Assembly (NCBI GenBank): GCA_006226495.1
Contig: SBGU01000029.1
Span: 1 to 64,000 of the forward strand
Length of the DNA stretch: 64,000 nucleotides
Reading direction: 5' to 3'
Origin: Alphaproteobacteria bacterium
GTDB lineage: Bacteria; Pseudomonadota; Alphaproteobacteria; Sphingomonadales; Kordiimonadaceae
Under the pieces are notes generated by a model. The model did no database searches and was not told the DNA's origin. It saw only the letters and a list, made by a program, of their open reading frames with translations. Positions within the stretch are counted from its first letter, which is position 1. Each line of letters opens with the position of its first letter. Of the stretch, positions 1-8,129 are shown one piece after another. Position numbers and translations under genes: made by a program.

Positions 1-1071
1 GACAGCGGTTCCGTCTATTCCATTGCCCAGAATCTGCGCGCCGATGTGGCGGGCTATAATGCGGTCAAAGGCTCGCTCGACCGCGCGATTTCCGAGGTGG
101 ATATCGCGCTCGCGGGTGCCGAGGCCATTTCCGACCTTCTGAACGAGATGAAGGAAAAGGTCGTCGCCGCCAAGGACGAAGGCCTGGATGCAGCTAGCCG
201 CACCTCGCTGAACGACGATTTCACCGCACTCAAGGAACAGATTACCTCCATCGTCCAGAATGCCGAATTCAACGGCCGCAATATCCTGACCGGCGACAGC
301 GTTACCGCGATCACCGATGCCAACGGCAATTCTTCAACTACCATCAGTGTGCTGGTTACACAGTTGACCCTGAGCGCCCTCGGCCTGGAAGACGCCGACT
401 TGGTGACCATTGCCGGCACATCAGTCGCCGGTACCGTTCAGTCGCTTGCGGGCGTAACCATCAGTGCCGGCAGCGACGCTGATTTCCGCGCCGCGCTCGT
501 GAACCTGCAGAACGACAATGGCGGCAACTTCGGTGGCGAAACGATCGACCCTTCGACAGGCGTCACAACTGACGTCGTGACATCGGGCTTTGCCTCAAAC
601 GAATTCCAGCAAGGTGTGGCTGCCGCATTGGGCATCCCCGAGTCCGAGATTAATGGCACAACGGTCGACGGTTATGCCTTCGCACCGAACGTGGACCCCT
701 CAAGCCAGCTCCATCTCGTCCGGAACGGCGCCTCGTCCTACCTGACGGTCGGCGACCCGACGGCAGGTGTTGGCAACGCCTCGTCACCGGACGCGGCGGC
801 CGCCACCTATACCAACCTCGAAAGCGCCATCGACACCGTGAACACGGTGCTGTCGAACCTGGGTTCGGCGGCCAACCGGCTGGCGATCCAGCAAACTTTC
901 ACCAGCAAGCTGGCCGACAGCATCAATATCGGCATCGGCAACCTTGTGGACGCTGACCTCGCCAAGGAAAGCGCGCTGTTGCAGGCGACCCAGACCAAAC
1001 AGCAGCTTGGCCTGCAGGCCCTATCGATTGCCAACCAGGGGCCGCAGTCGGTCCTGTCGCTGTTCCGCTAA
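1..1071 (+). CDS. Flagellin, 5' end missing at window edge
   Basis: Structural subunit of the flagellar filament, secreted through the flagellar export channel. The reading frame is open from base 1, so the start codon and first residues lie outside the window; a GTG at 46 is internal and not the start. The visible N-terminal part has the conserved flagellin D0/D1 helix pattern with the FNGRNILTG motif, a roughly 190-residue variable centre rich in Thr, Ser, Gly and Ala, and a conserved C-terminal D0 helix ending in QALSIANQGPQSVLSLFR. No rho-independent terminator is obvious in the 123 bases before selD. Identification is firm; which flagellin paralog it is cannot be told. Confidence 0.93.
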   Translation, partial: DSGSVYSIAQNLRADVAGYNAVKGSLDRAISEVDIALAGAEAISDLLNEMKEKVVAAKDEGLDAASRTSLNDDFTALKEQITSIVQNAEFNGRNILTGDSVTAITDANGNSSTTISVLVTQLTLSALGLEDADLVTIAGTSVAGTVQSLAGVTISAGSDADFRAALVNLQNDNGGNFGGETIDPSTGVTTDVVTSGFASNEFQQGVAAALGIPESEINGTTVDGYAFAPNVDPSSQLHLVRNGASSYLTVGDPTAGVGNASSPDAAAATYTNLESAIDTVNTVLSNLGSAANRLAIQQTFTSKLADSINIGIGNLVDADLAKESALLQATQTKQQLGLQALSIANQGPQSVLSLFR

Positions 1072-1194
1072 GACACACAAGCAATCCCCATACGCCTTCG
1101 TCCGTGGCCCGCACGCCGCGGCTTTTGCGTTTCCAGCAACCGCGCCCGATGGTATGCATAGCCGCACCACAGGGGAACGGGAGGCACAGGCACC

Positions 1195-2235
1195 ATGGCA
1201 GCAGACAGTATCAGGCTTACGGAATACAGCCACGGCGCCGGTTGCGGCTGCAAGATCTCGCCCAAGGTGCTGGACACGATCCTGGCCACCACGCTCGACA
1301 TCAAACCAGACCCGCGGCTTCTGGTCGGCAATGCCAGCAAGGATGATGCCGCCGCCTACGATATCGGCGGCGGGCAGGCGATCCTGTCGACCACCGACTT
1401 TTTCATGCCCATCGCCGACGACCCGTTCGATTTTGGCCGCATTGCCGCCACCAACGCCATCAGCGACATCTATGCCATGGGCGGCAGGCCGCTGATGGCC
1501 ATTGCCATTCTGGGCTGGCCCGTGAACAAGCTGCCGGCGGAAGTGGCCGCGCGTGTGGTGGACGGCGGGCGCGCTGCCTGTGCCGATGCCGGCATCATGC
1601 TGGCGGGCGGGCACAGTATCGATGCACCCGAACCCATCTTTGGTCTGGCGGTCACCGGGCAGGTGGCCATCAGCCAGATGAAGCAGAATAATACCGCCAC
1701 GGCGGGCTGCGCCCTGTACCTCACAAAACCACTGGGGGTGGGTATCCTGACCACCGCCCAGAAACAGAAAAAGCTGAAAAGCGAACACGAAACCCTGGCG
1801 CGCGATACCATGTGCCGGCTGAACAGCATCGGCACCGAAATTGCCGCGCTGGCGTGCGTGACCGCGATGACCGATGTCACCGGCTTCGGCCTGATGGGCC
1901 ACCTGATTGAAATGTGCGAAGGCAGCGGCCTGCGCGCCGAGATCGACATGAACGCCATCCCGGTCCTGCCCCCGGTCATGGACTATCTGGCGCTGGGCTG
2001 CGTGCCGGGTGGCACGTTGCGCAATTTCGACAGTTATGGCCACAAGGCCGGCCCCTTGGGCGAGACACAGAAACATATCCTGTGCGATCCACAAACCAGC
2101 GGTGGGCTTCTGGTCGCCGCGGCCCCCGAAGGCCGGGCCGAGCTCGAAGCCGCCTTTGACCGCGCGGGGCTTGCGCTCGCGCCCATCGGCGTGCTGCTGC
2201 CCGCAGCCGACGGCCCCTTGGTGACCGTGCGCTGA
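1195..2235 (+). CDS. selD: Selenide, water dikinase (selenophosphate synthase)
   Basis: Makes selenophosphate from selenide and ATP, the selenium donor for selenouridine and selenocysteine. The 346-residue protein matches E. coli SelD over its full length from memory. It has the N-terminal GAGCGCK motif with catalytic Cys17 and Lys20, the DDAA nucleotide/metal motif, the FFMPI and [10 protein letters not shown] segments, and [10 protein letters not shown] near the C-terminus. The catalytic position is Cys, so no UGA recoding is needed. A GGGAGG lies about ten bases before the ATG. The stop overlaps the mnmH start by one base (TGATG), so the two are translationally coupled. No selA, selB or selC is seen here, so the local use of selenophosphate is tRNA modification. 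Confidence 0.97.
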   Translation: MAADSIRLTEYSHGAGCGCKISPKVLDTILATTLDIKPDPRLLVGNASKDDAAAYDIGGGQAILSTTDFFMPIADDPFDFGRIAATNAISDIYAMGGRPLMAIAILGWPVNKLPAEVAARVVDGGRAACADAGIMLAGGHSIDAPEPIFGLAVTGQVAISQMKQNNTATAGCALYLTKPLGVGILTTAQKQKKLKSEHETLARDTMCRLNSIGTEIAALACVTAMTDVTGFGLMGHLIEMCEGSGLRAEIDMNAIPVLPPVMDYLALGCVPGGTLRNFDSYGHKAGPLGETQKHILCDPQTSGGLLVAAAPEGRAELEAAFDRAGLALAPIGVLLPAADGPLVTVR

Positions 2236-3338
2236 TGCCAGCCCCGCGCCCCGATACCGACGACTACCGGCGCCTGTTCCTCGCGGATGTGCCGATGATG
2301 GACATGCGCGCACCCGTCGAATTTGCCCGCGGGGCCTTCCCGAACGCGACAAACCTGCCGCTGATGACCGACCATGAGCGCGAAACAGTCGGCATTACCT
2401 ACAAGCAGGAAGGCCAGGATGCCGCCATCCGCATGGGCCACAGCCTGGTGTGCGGCGCCGTCAAGGAAGCCCGTGTCGCGGCCTGGAAAGCCTTCGCCGA
2501 GGCGCACCCGGAAGGCTATCTCTATTGTTTCCGGGGCGGCCTCAGGTCCCAGATCAGCCAGCAGTGGCTTCGGGAAGCCGGGGTCGAGTATCCGCGCGTG
2601 CGTGGTGGCTATAAAGCCATGCGGCGGTTCCTGATCGACGAAACCGACCGGCTGGCCGCCACAGAGGACTTTGTCGTGATCGCCGGTCGTACCGGCACCG
2701 GCAAGACCGACCTGTTAAACATGATCCCGAAATCCCTGGACCTTGAGGGGCTGGCGAACCACCGTGGGTCGAGCTTCGGGCGCCGCCCGGGCGACCAGCC
2801 GGAGCCGATCGATTTCGAAAACGCGCTGGCGGTCCGCCTTCTGAAGATATGCGACGCCCACCGGGGACCTGTGTTTCTGGAAGACGAAAACATCCGCATC
2901 GGCCAACTGGCGCTGCCACTGCCCATCGCCACCCGCATCGGCGATTGGCCGATGGTGATTGTCGAGGAACCGCTCGAAGACCGGATCGAGGTAATCCACC
3001 GCGATTATGTGACCGGCCTTCTGGCCGAACATGAAACGGCGTTTGGTGCTGATGGTTTCGAAAGCTTCGCGGGTTTCCTGACCGACGCGCTGGCGCGCGT
3101 GCGCAAGCGGCTGGGCGGGGTCGGTTATGCCGAGATATCAGCCTTGTTGCAGGGGGCCCTTGCCCGGCACCGTGACACAGGCGACACGTCGGCGCACCGG
3201 GACTGGATACATGCGCTTCTGAGCCGCTATTACGACCCGATGTATGATTACCAGCTAGGCCGCAAGACCCAGCCGGTCCTGATGACGGGCAGCCGCGCCG
3301 ACGTGCTGGCCTGGGCTGCAGACCGGGCCGGGCACTAG
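2235..3338 (+). CDS. mnmH: tRNA 2-selenouridine synthase
   Basis: Converts 2-thiouridine at wobble position 34 of Lys, Glu and Gln tRNAs to 2-selenouridine through a geranylated intermediate, using selenophosphate from SelD (family knowledge). The 367-residue protein has an N-terminal rhodanese domain, residues about 10-125, with the active-site Cys98 in the YCFRGGLRSQ loop. It is followed by a P-loop domain with GRTGTGKT near residue 155 and the EDEN segment. It starts on the last base of the selD stop codon, a classic coupled pair. Older names are SelU and YbbB. Length and both domains are normal. Confidence 0.96.
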   Translation: MPAPRPDTDDYRRLFLADVPMMDMRAPVEFARGAFPNATNLPLMTDHERETVGITYKQEGQDAAIRMGHSLVCGAVKEARVAAWKAFAEAHPEGYLYCFRGGLRSQISQQWLREAGVEYPRVRGGYKAMRRFLIDETDRLAATEDFVVIAGRTGTGKTDLLNMIPKSLDLEGLANHRGSSFGRRPGDQPEPIDFENALAVRLLKICDAHRGPVFLEDENIRIGQLALPLPIATRIGDWPMVIVEEPLEDRIEVIHRDYVTGLLAEHETAFGADGFESFAGFLTDALARVRKRLGGVGYAEISALLQGALARHRDTGDTSAHRDWIHALLSRYYDPMYDYQLGRKTQPVLMTGSRADVLAWAADRAGH

Positions 3339-3382
3339 CCACCTTGCGGGGCGGGCACTTCGTCGCATAGCGCTCGGCAGCC

Positions 3383-3402
3383 ATGCCACGGGATGGCATT
3401 TT
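3383..3402 (+). terminator. Weak rho-independent terminator candidate after mnmH
   Basis: A perfect 6-bp inverted repeat, ATGCCA and TGGCAT with a 5-base loop, is followed at once by four T residues. It sits 45 bases past the mnmH stop and ahead of the next gene's ribosome-binding site. The stem is short, so termination would be partial at best. Confidence 0.35.
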
Positions 3403-3459
3403 GACCGGACAAACGCCGGCAAGGGCGGACCGATAACAAACGACATGCGAGGAACTGCG

Positions 3460-4218
3460 ATGAAAACCCTGTATCTCTGGATTGTCTGCCTGCTGGCTGC
3501 ACCCGCTGTGTTGGCCGGCGAACCGCCGCTCGCGCAAATCCTGGACGCCAATGCCGCCGCGATTGGCAGCAAGGATGTGCTTGCGGGTCGCACCAGCATG
3601 GAAGTCCGGCTCATGATCACCGAACCCACGTTCCAGGTGACAGGGCATTACCGCGCCACACGAGATGGCCGCATGCGCATCGACGTGTTCGCGGACGGCA
3701 AGCGTGTCTTCACCGGAGCCTTTGACGGCACGCAGGGCTGGCAACAGCATGGCGAAGGCGGCGATATCCTGGACATGACCCCGGAAGGCGAAGCCGCCGT
3801 CAGGCGCGGTGTCATCGCCAACCTGACTGTGCTGCGCGACAGGCAGGCACTTGGATATGTGCTCAGCACTGCGGGGACGACCGACATTGGCGGCACGCAC
3901 TATTACATGATCGACAGTGTCGCCCCCGACGGCTTTGCCGAACGTTTCTATATCAACAGCGACACGGGCCTTGTGGAACGCAGCCGCGAAGCCAGCGCCC
4001 TGCATCCGGACATCGATGGCACGGTAGAGCATGTTGAAGAAATCAGCAGCGACTTCCGGCGTGTGGACGGCATCATGATGCCGGTGGTCGGGCGCAAGCG
4101 GCAACTCGCGAGCGGCAACCAGATACAGGAAACCCGCGTCCAGGCCTGCCATTTCAATGTGGAAATCGACGATGGCGTGTTCAAGCGCCCGGCGGACGGT
4201 ACCGAACCGGCTCAGTAA
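3460..4218 (+). CDS. Exported LolA/LppX-like hypothetical protein
   Basis: A 252-residue protein with a clear Sec signal peptide, hydrophobic residues 6-17 ending in VLAGE, then a beta-rich body with repeated short strands typical of the LolA/LppX fold that binds lipid acyl chains. I do not recognise a named family, so the periplasmic lipid-binding role is an inference from overall pattern. The start at 3460 is chosen because GAGGA sits seven bases before it; an in-frame ATG at 3445 overlaps that site. It is the last gene in the plus direction here, and its stop overlaps the convergent slyX gene by seven bases. The N-terminal part, DANAAAIGSKDVL, resembles the start of many outer-membrane lipoprotein-sorting proteins. 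Confidence 0.72.
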   Translation: MKTLYLWIVCLLAAPAVLAGEPPLAQILDANAAAIGSKDVLAGRTSMEVRLMITEPTFQVTGHYRATRDGRMRIDVFADGKRVFTGAFDGTQGWQQHGEGGDILDMTPEGEAAVRRGVIANLTVLRDRQALGYVLSTAGTTDIGGTHYYMIDSVAPDGFAERFYINSDTGLVERSREASALHPDIDGTVEHVEEISSDFRRVDGIMMPVVGRKRQLASGNQIQETRVQACHFNVEIDDGVFKRPADGTEPAQ

Positions 4219-4430
4219 TGCGGCGGGCGCTGGTTGGGCACATCGTCCGGGCCGCCTTCTTCAAGCTCGGACACCCGTTCCTTCAGCACACCCAGGATGC
4301 GCTTCAGGTGCTCCAGCTCGGCCCATTGTTTGGTGACGACGGCATTGAGGCTGTCGATGGTTTCCTGCTGGAAGGCGATCCGGATTTCGACCTCGTCGAG
4401 CCGGGATGCCAGGGTATTGTCGTCGCTCAT
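4212..4430 (-). CDS. slyX: SlyX family protein
   Basis: A 72-residue coiled-coil protein of the SlyX family, whose function is not established. It shows the family pattern: an N-terminal heptad stretch with EIRIAFQQETIDSLN, a helix containing LEHLKRILGVLKERV and the signature C-terminal PPHY. The start at 4430 has AGGGAGA six bases upstream; an upstream in-frame ATG at 4466 would add residues with no family counterpart. The 3' end overlaps the convergent exported protein gene. Confidence 0.88.
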   Translation of the reverse strand: MSDDNTLASRLDEVEIRIAFQQETIDSLNAVVTKQWAELEHLKRILGVLKERVSELEEGGPDDVPNQRPPHY

Positions 4431-4498
4431 GGCTGTCTCCCTGCCGTGTGCTTGCATGCCCTGCATGTAGGCCTTTTGGCCCGTGCGCGCAATGGCCT

Positions 4499-6334
4499 CT
4501 AGAAACCCCAGAACAGCGGGATGATGACCACCGCGGCCACCAGCATCAGGATATTCATCGGCACACCGATCCTGAGGAAGTCCTTGAAACGATAGCCGCC
4601 GGCGGCATAGACGATGGTATTGGTCTGGTACCCGATCGGCGTGGCGAAACTTGCGCTCGCGCCAAACATCACGGCCATCAGGAACGGCCGCGCGTCGACG
4701 CCCATCTGGGTCGCGACCCCGATGGCAATGGGGGTCAGAAGCACGGCGGCGGCATTGTTGCTCATCACTTCCGTGAGGGCCGAGGTAATGGCATAGACGA
4801 CCGCGAGCACCGCCAGCGGCCCCAGGGCCTCGAACAGTGCTGCACCATAGCTGACGATGGCATAGGCCGCACCGGTCTTTTCCATCGCAAGCGACAGGCC
4901 AAGCGTGCCGTAAATCAGCATCATGATGCGCCAGTCGATGGCTTCATAGGCTTCCTGGGGGCTGACACAGCGGCTGAGAATGGCAACCGTGGCGCCAATG
5001 AGCGCAAGCCCGGCGATCGGCATGACATTGAACGCGGCCAGCATAATGACCGCAAGCAGGATACCGGCGGCCAGTGGCGCGCGCTTACGGTCATAATCGC
5101 GCGAGCGTACCTGCGTGAGGCTGAGGAGCTGTTCCTGTTCGAACAGGCGTTCCAGTTCGTCGCGCGGGCCTTCAAGCAACAGACCGTCGCCTTCCTGCAA
5201 CAGCACACTGTCGTAGGCTGCGGTGATATTTTCATTGCGCCGGTGGATCGCCAGCATATAGCAGCCATAACGCCGCCGCAGCCGCAAGGTGTCGGCACGC
5301 CGACCGATAAGGCGGGAGTTCTTGTCGATCACGCCCTCTGCCAGCACGGTTTTGCGCGCAACGACCGGCGCCTCCAGCCCTTGGGTTTCGGTATCGAAGG
5401 TCAGGCCGAACAGTTTGCGGATGGCACTGAGGTCGGCTTTCGAAGCCTTGAATACCAGCCGGTCGGCAGCCATCAGCGGCGTGTCGCGCATGGCGCTGGC
5501 GACACCGCGTTCGGTGGTCGCCATCACGCTTTTCCGCATGCCGGCATCGCCCCGGATCAGATCGATGATGCGGAAACGGGCGTGGGTATCGTACCCAAGC
5601 TCGTTCAATGTTTTGCCGATCACCGCCGACCCCGGCAGAATGAGCGCATCGGCAACAAAACGCTTGCGGTCACGCGCCTGTTCCTCGTCATCCGTGATGG
5701 TCATGCGTTCAGGCAAAAGGCGCCGGCCCATCAGCATCATGAAAAGGCCGCCAACCGCCGCCATGATGACGCCTGCCCCGGTCATTTCGAACATATGGAA
5801 CCCCGGCTGGCCATAACTGCGCGCGACACCGTCGACCAGAAGGTTGGTGGACGTACCGATCAGGGTGCAGGTGCCGCCCAGGATGGCGGCATAGGAGAGC
5901 GGGATCAGATATTTAGAAGGATAGTCCTTCAGCTTGCGCGCAAGGCTGATAACCACAGGGGCCATGACGATGACAACGGGCGTGTTGTTCAGGAACGCGG
6001 AGGCAAACATCACACTGGCAAACAGAGCCGCAAGTGCGAGCAGGCGGTAGCGTTCGGCAAGCCTGAGGATCATGAGGCCAAGGCTGTCGATCACCCCGGT
6101 GCGCGACAAGGCCGCGCTCATGACAAACATGCAGGCGATGGTGGCGGGTGCAGCGTTCGAAAACACGGACAGCGCATCATTCGTGCCGATGGTGCCGGTA
6201 GCCAGCAGGATCGCGAGTGCGGCGAGCGCGCTGATGTGCGCCGGCAGGCGTTCGCGCACAAACGCGACAAACAGGCCCGCCAGGACAAGGATGGTCACTA
6301 CACTATGGAAGGTCCAACTGAAGTCCCCGGCCAT
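4499..6334 (-). CDS. SLC13-type permease with two RCK_C domains
   Basis: A 611-residue inner-membrane transporter with hydrophobic helices in both halves separated by a soluble insert around residues 205-390 that carries two TrkA-C (RCK_C) regulatory domains, for example the EGDGLLLEGP segment. This is the layout of DASS/SLC13-like sulfate and dicarboxylate permeases. The C-terminal half has the family signature MSNNAAAVLLTPIA and ends in a TN-containing loop followed by a last helix. The substrate cannot be read from sequence; sulfate or another anion is the best guess. The start at 6334 is preferred because GGAGG lies just upstream inside an alternative ATG at 6346. A consensus promoter and an inverted repeat precede it, facing the divergent Rrf2 gene. 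Confidence 0.87.
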   Translation of the reverse strand: MAGDFSWTFHSVVTILVLAGLFVAFVRERLPAHISALAALAILLATGTIGTNDALSVFSNAAPATIACMFVMSAALSRTGVIDSLGLMILRLAERYRLLALAALFASVMFASAFLNNTPVVIVMAPVVISLARKLKDYPSKYLIPLSYAAILGGTCTLIGTSTNLLVDGVARSYGQPGFHMFEMTGAGVIMAAVGGLFMMLMGRRLLPERMTITDDEEQARDRKRFVADALILPGSAVIGKTLNELGYDTHARFRIIDLIRGDAGMRKSVMATTERGVASAMRDTPLMAADRLVFKASKADLSAIRKLFGLTFDTETQGLEAPVVARKTVLAEGVIDKNSRLIGRRADTLRLRRRYGCYMLAIHRRNENITAAYDSVLLQEGDGLLLEGPRDELERLFEQEQLLSLTQVRSRDYDRKRAPLAAGILLAVIMLAAFNVMPIAGLALIGATVAILSRCVSPQEAYEAIDWRIMMLIYGTLGLSLAMEKTGAAYAIVSYGAALFEALGPLAVLAVVYAITSALTEVMSNNAAAVLLTPIAIGVATQMGVDARPFLMAVMFGASASFATPIGYQTNTIVYAAGGYRFKDFLRIGVPMNILMLVAAVVIIPLFWGF

Positions 6335-6347
6335 GGCCGCCTCCATA

Positions 6348-6370
6348 ATTCCTACTTATCCTATAGGAAT
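6348..6370. promoter_or_regulatory. Candidate Rrf2-family operator
   Basis: Perfect inverted repeat ATTCCTA-N9-TAGGAAT, with an embedded 10-bp palindrome TCCTATAGGA at 6359-6368. It lies 14 bases upstream of the permease start and overlaps that gene's predicted -10 box. The size and symmetry fit an Rrf2 dimer site, and the divergent gene encodes an Rrf2 regulator. The ATAGGAAT half resembles, from memory, the Firmicute CymR box. Confidence 0.55.
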
Positions 6371-6394
6371 AAAACTGAACTGTTGAACTGTCAA
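6366..6394 (-). promoter_or_regulatory. Sigma-70 promoter for the SLC13 permease
   Basis: On the minus strand a perfect -35 box TTGACA (6394-6389) is followed after exactly 17 bases by TATTCC (6371-6366) as a moderate -10. The -10 half falls inside the inverted repeat, so a repressor bound there would block transcription. Confidence 0.55.
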
Positions 6395-6470
6395 GCCATG
6401 CTGGCTATTGCTTGGCTATGTTCATCAGGCCACAAGGCCCGATTATACAGTACCGCCGAGAGGGTTTCAC

Positions 6471-6926
6471 GTGCTGTCGATGAAAGCGAAATACGCCTTG
6501 AAGGCGCTTGGATATCTGGCCCGCAAGCCGGATACCCGCTTTGGCATCGAACGAATCGCGGAAGCCGAGAACATCCCCTACAAGTTCCTGGAAGCGATCC
6601 TGACCGAACTTCGGAAAAGCAATGTGATCGACAGCAAGCGCGGTGCCGCCGGTGGCGTGAAGCTGGCGCGGGCACCAAAGGACATCTCGATCGGAGACGT
6701 GATCCGGCTGATGGATGGCCCCATCGCCCTTCTGCCCTGTGCCAGCATCACCCGCTACCGCGCCTGCGACGATTGCCCGGATGAAGCCGCCTGCCGGCTG
6801 AGGCAGGTGATGATCGATGCCCGCCTGGCCATCGCCGACGTCCTGGACGAACGTACCCTGGCAGACCTTGCCAGCCGGTCCCCCCTGCCGTCCGAACGGC
6901 GGCTGACCGACGACGACCTTGGCTGA
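6471..6926 (+). CDS. Rrf2 family transcriptional regulator
   Basis: A 151-residue winged-helix regulator of the Rrf2 family (IscR, NsrR, CymR, RsrR relatives). The N-terminus MLSMKAKYALKAL and the recognition-helix region IPYKFLEAILTELRKSN followed by the wing SKRGAAGGVKLAR are diagnostic. The C-terminal effector region carries four cysteines, C-x8-C-x2-C-x5-C within residues 85-110, which could hold an Fe-S cluster or act in thiol sensing. The GTG start at 6471 is chosen because the family begins at this residue and GAGAGGG lies upstream. It is divergent from the SLC13 permease, and self-control plus control of the permease through the shared spacer is likely. Confidence 0.93.
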   Translation: MLSMKAKYALKALGYLARKPDTRFGIERIAEAENIPYKFLEAILTELRKSNVIDSKRGAAGGVKLARAPKDISIGDVIRLMDGPIALLPCASITRYRACDDCPDEAACRLRQVMIDARLAIADVLDERTLADLASRSPLPSERRLTDDDLG

Positions 6927-6996
6927 TTTCATTGGACAGCGTGGCGTGGTTCGGCAAATCTTTGCGCCTGTATGAACTTCATGAACGAGCCCGCCC

Positions 6997-7542
6997 GTGA
7001 GCACCGACCAATTCACCTCCCGCCTTGCCACCCGCGACGACCTTGAAGCCCTGCGCGCCGTCATGGATGCTGCAATCCGGCAATTGCAGGCGTCCTTCCT
7101 GTCGCCCGAACAGGTGGCGGCGTCGGCGGAACTCATGGGCCTGGATACCCAGCTTGTGGACGACGGCACCTATTTCCTGCTGGCCGCCGACAATGGCGAT
7201 ATCGCGGGCTGCGGCGGCTGGAGCCGGCGCGCGACCCTGTTTGGCGGCAACCATACCAAGGGCCGTGACGCGCGCCTGTTGGACCCGGCGAGCGAACCCG
7301 CCCGCATCCGCGCCATGTATACAAACCCGGCCTATGTGCGGCGCGGCATCGGGCGCCGGATTATCGAGCTTTGCGAGAATGCGGCGGCGGAAGAAGGCTT
7401 CCGGGCCTATGAGCTGATGGCGACGCTCGCAGGCCAGCCGCTTTACACTGTTTGTGGCTATGTGCCGGTCGAAACCGTCGACAACCCGACCTCGACCGGT
7501 GTGAGTGTTCCCCTGGTGCGCATGCGCAAGGAACGCACCTGA
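6997..7542 (+). CDS. GNAT family N-acetyltransferase
   Basis: A 181-residue single-domain acetyltransferase that would transfer an acetyl group from acetyl-CoA to an unknown amine. The acetyl-CoA pyrophosphate loop is visible as VRRGIGRRIIE after the beta-4 strand ARIRAMYTNP, followed by the helix CENAAAEEGF and the C-terminal strand LYTVCGYVPVE. The start is GTG with no strong ribosome-binding site; nearby ATGs are out of frame. The substrate is not predictable. It may be read with rrf2 (70-base gap) or alone. Confidence 0.88.
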   Translation: MSTDQFTSRLATRDDLEALRAVMDAAIRQLQASFLSPEQVAASAELMGLDTQLVDDGTYFLLAADNGDIAGCGGWSRRATLFGGNHTKGRDARLLDPASEPARIRAMYTNPAYVRRGIGRRIIELCENAAAEEGFRAYELMATLAGQPLYTVCGYVPVETVDNPTSTGVSVPLVRMRKERT

Positions 7543-8079
7543 TGTCCCCATGCGGACACAGACAAAGACACCGGCCAAAATGAATCTGCGACGCAGTTGT
7601 TTTTGACAAAAATGCGACCCTGACCCCATGCAGCAAACCCGCGCGGCGCTTGGGTTTTTTCCAATAATCGCCCAAAAACCGCCAAAAAAATTTGATCACA
7701 AAAAAAAGGTTGCAATCGAAATGAATTGGGCGCATTTGCGATTTCAGACGTAAGAGCGCACGTGCCACGACAAACCGTCATAGGTACCGGACCGTACGGG
7801 TAACGACGCAAATCGTCCTTTGTTGATTGGCTGGCCAGAAGTGGCCGGCAGGATTGATCGAGGGGTTTGCCGAAATGGTCCGCGAGAGCACGTTGCAGCC
7901 GCTGCTGCATCATATATTGCCATCCGATACTGCCCGCGCGCAGAAGCAATTCCTGCCGCCCGAGATGTATGACTATTTCTCGGCCGTGCTGGAGCTGAGC
8001 CATAGCCCCGCGCATCAATGATACGATGCGCACCCGCCGGGCGCCACTTGCCGGCACTTTCGCTGGGACCTGCCTTTTT
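7543..8079. other. Gene-poor spacer with A/T tracts
   Basis: About 540 bases between the acetyltransferase and the decarboxylase promoter. The part 7590-7740 is clearly richer in A and T than its surroundings, with runs of six to eight A or T and a 7-bp inverted repeat GGTTTTT (7653-7659) with AAAAACC (7674-7680). A short TGTCC/GGACA hairpin (7543-7558) directly follows the acetyltransferase stop. Apart from one possible small reading frame at 7875 I see no gene. Confidence 0.5.
7875..8021 (+). CDS. Possible small protein, 48 residues
   Basis: A short open frame starting at an ATG with AGGGG nine bases upstream. The product MVRESTLQPLLHHILP... is rich in Leu, His and aromatic residues and has no signal peptide. 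I do not recognise it. The frame stays open upstream to a TTG at 7827. It is the only plausible coding frame in the spacer, but chance is a real alternative at this length. Confidence 0.3.
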   Translation: MVRESTLQPLLHHILPSDTARAQKQFLPPEMYDYFSAVLELSHSPAHQ

Positions 8080-8108
8080 TTGACCCGACAGGCCCCATAC
8101 TTTATCCT
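8080..8108 (+). promoter_or_regulatory. Promoter of the ornithine decarboxylase gene
   Basis: TTGACC at 8080-8085 and TATCCT at 8103-8108 are separated by 17 bases. Transcription from here would start near 8115, past the upstream in-frame ATG at 8112, which supports the start at 8130. Confidence 0.5.
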
Positions 8109-8129
8109 CCAATGAAAAGGACCGAGACA

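Noticed and set aside
1195-2235. Possible selenocysteine in SelD
   Set aside because: The catalytic codon encodes Cys17 and no in-frame UGA is present.
1021-2352. A long minus-strand frame across selD
   Set aside because: Shadow of selD, which matches its family end to end.
4406-6784. A very long open frame (over 790 codons) on the plus strand opposite the SLC13 permease
   Set aside because: It is an antisense shadow in GC-rich DNA: the product is a low-complexity run of His, Arg, Gly and Gln, with no family pattern, while the minus strand encodes a clear transporter.
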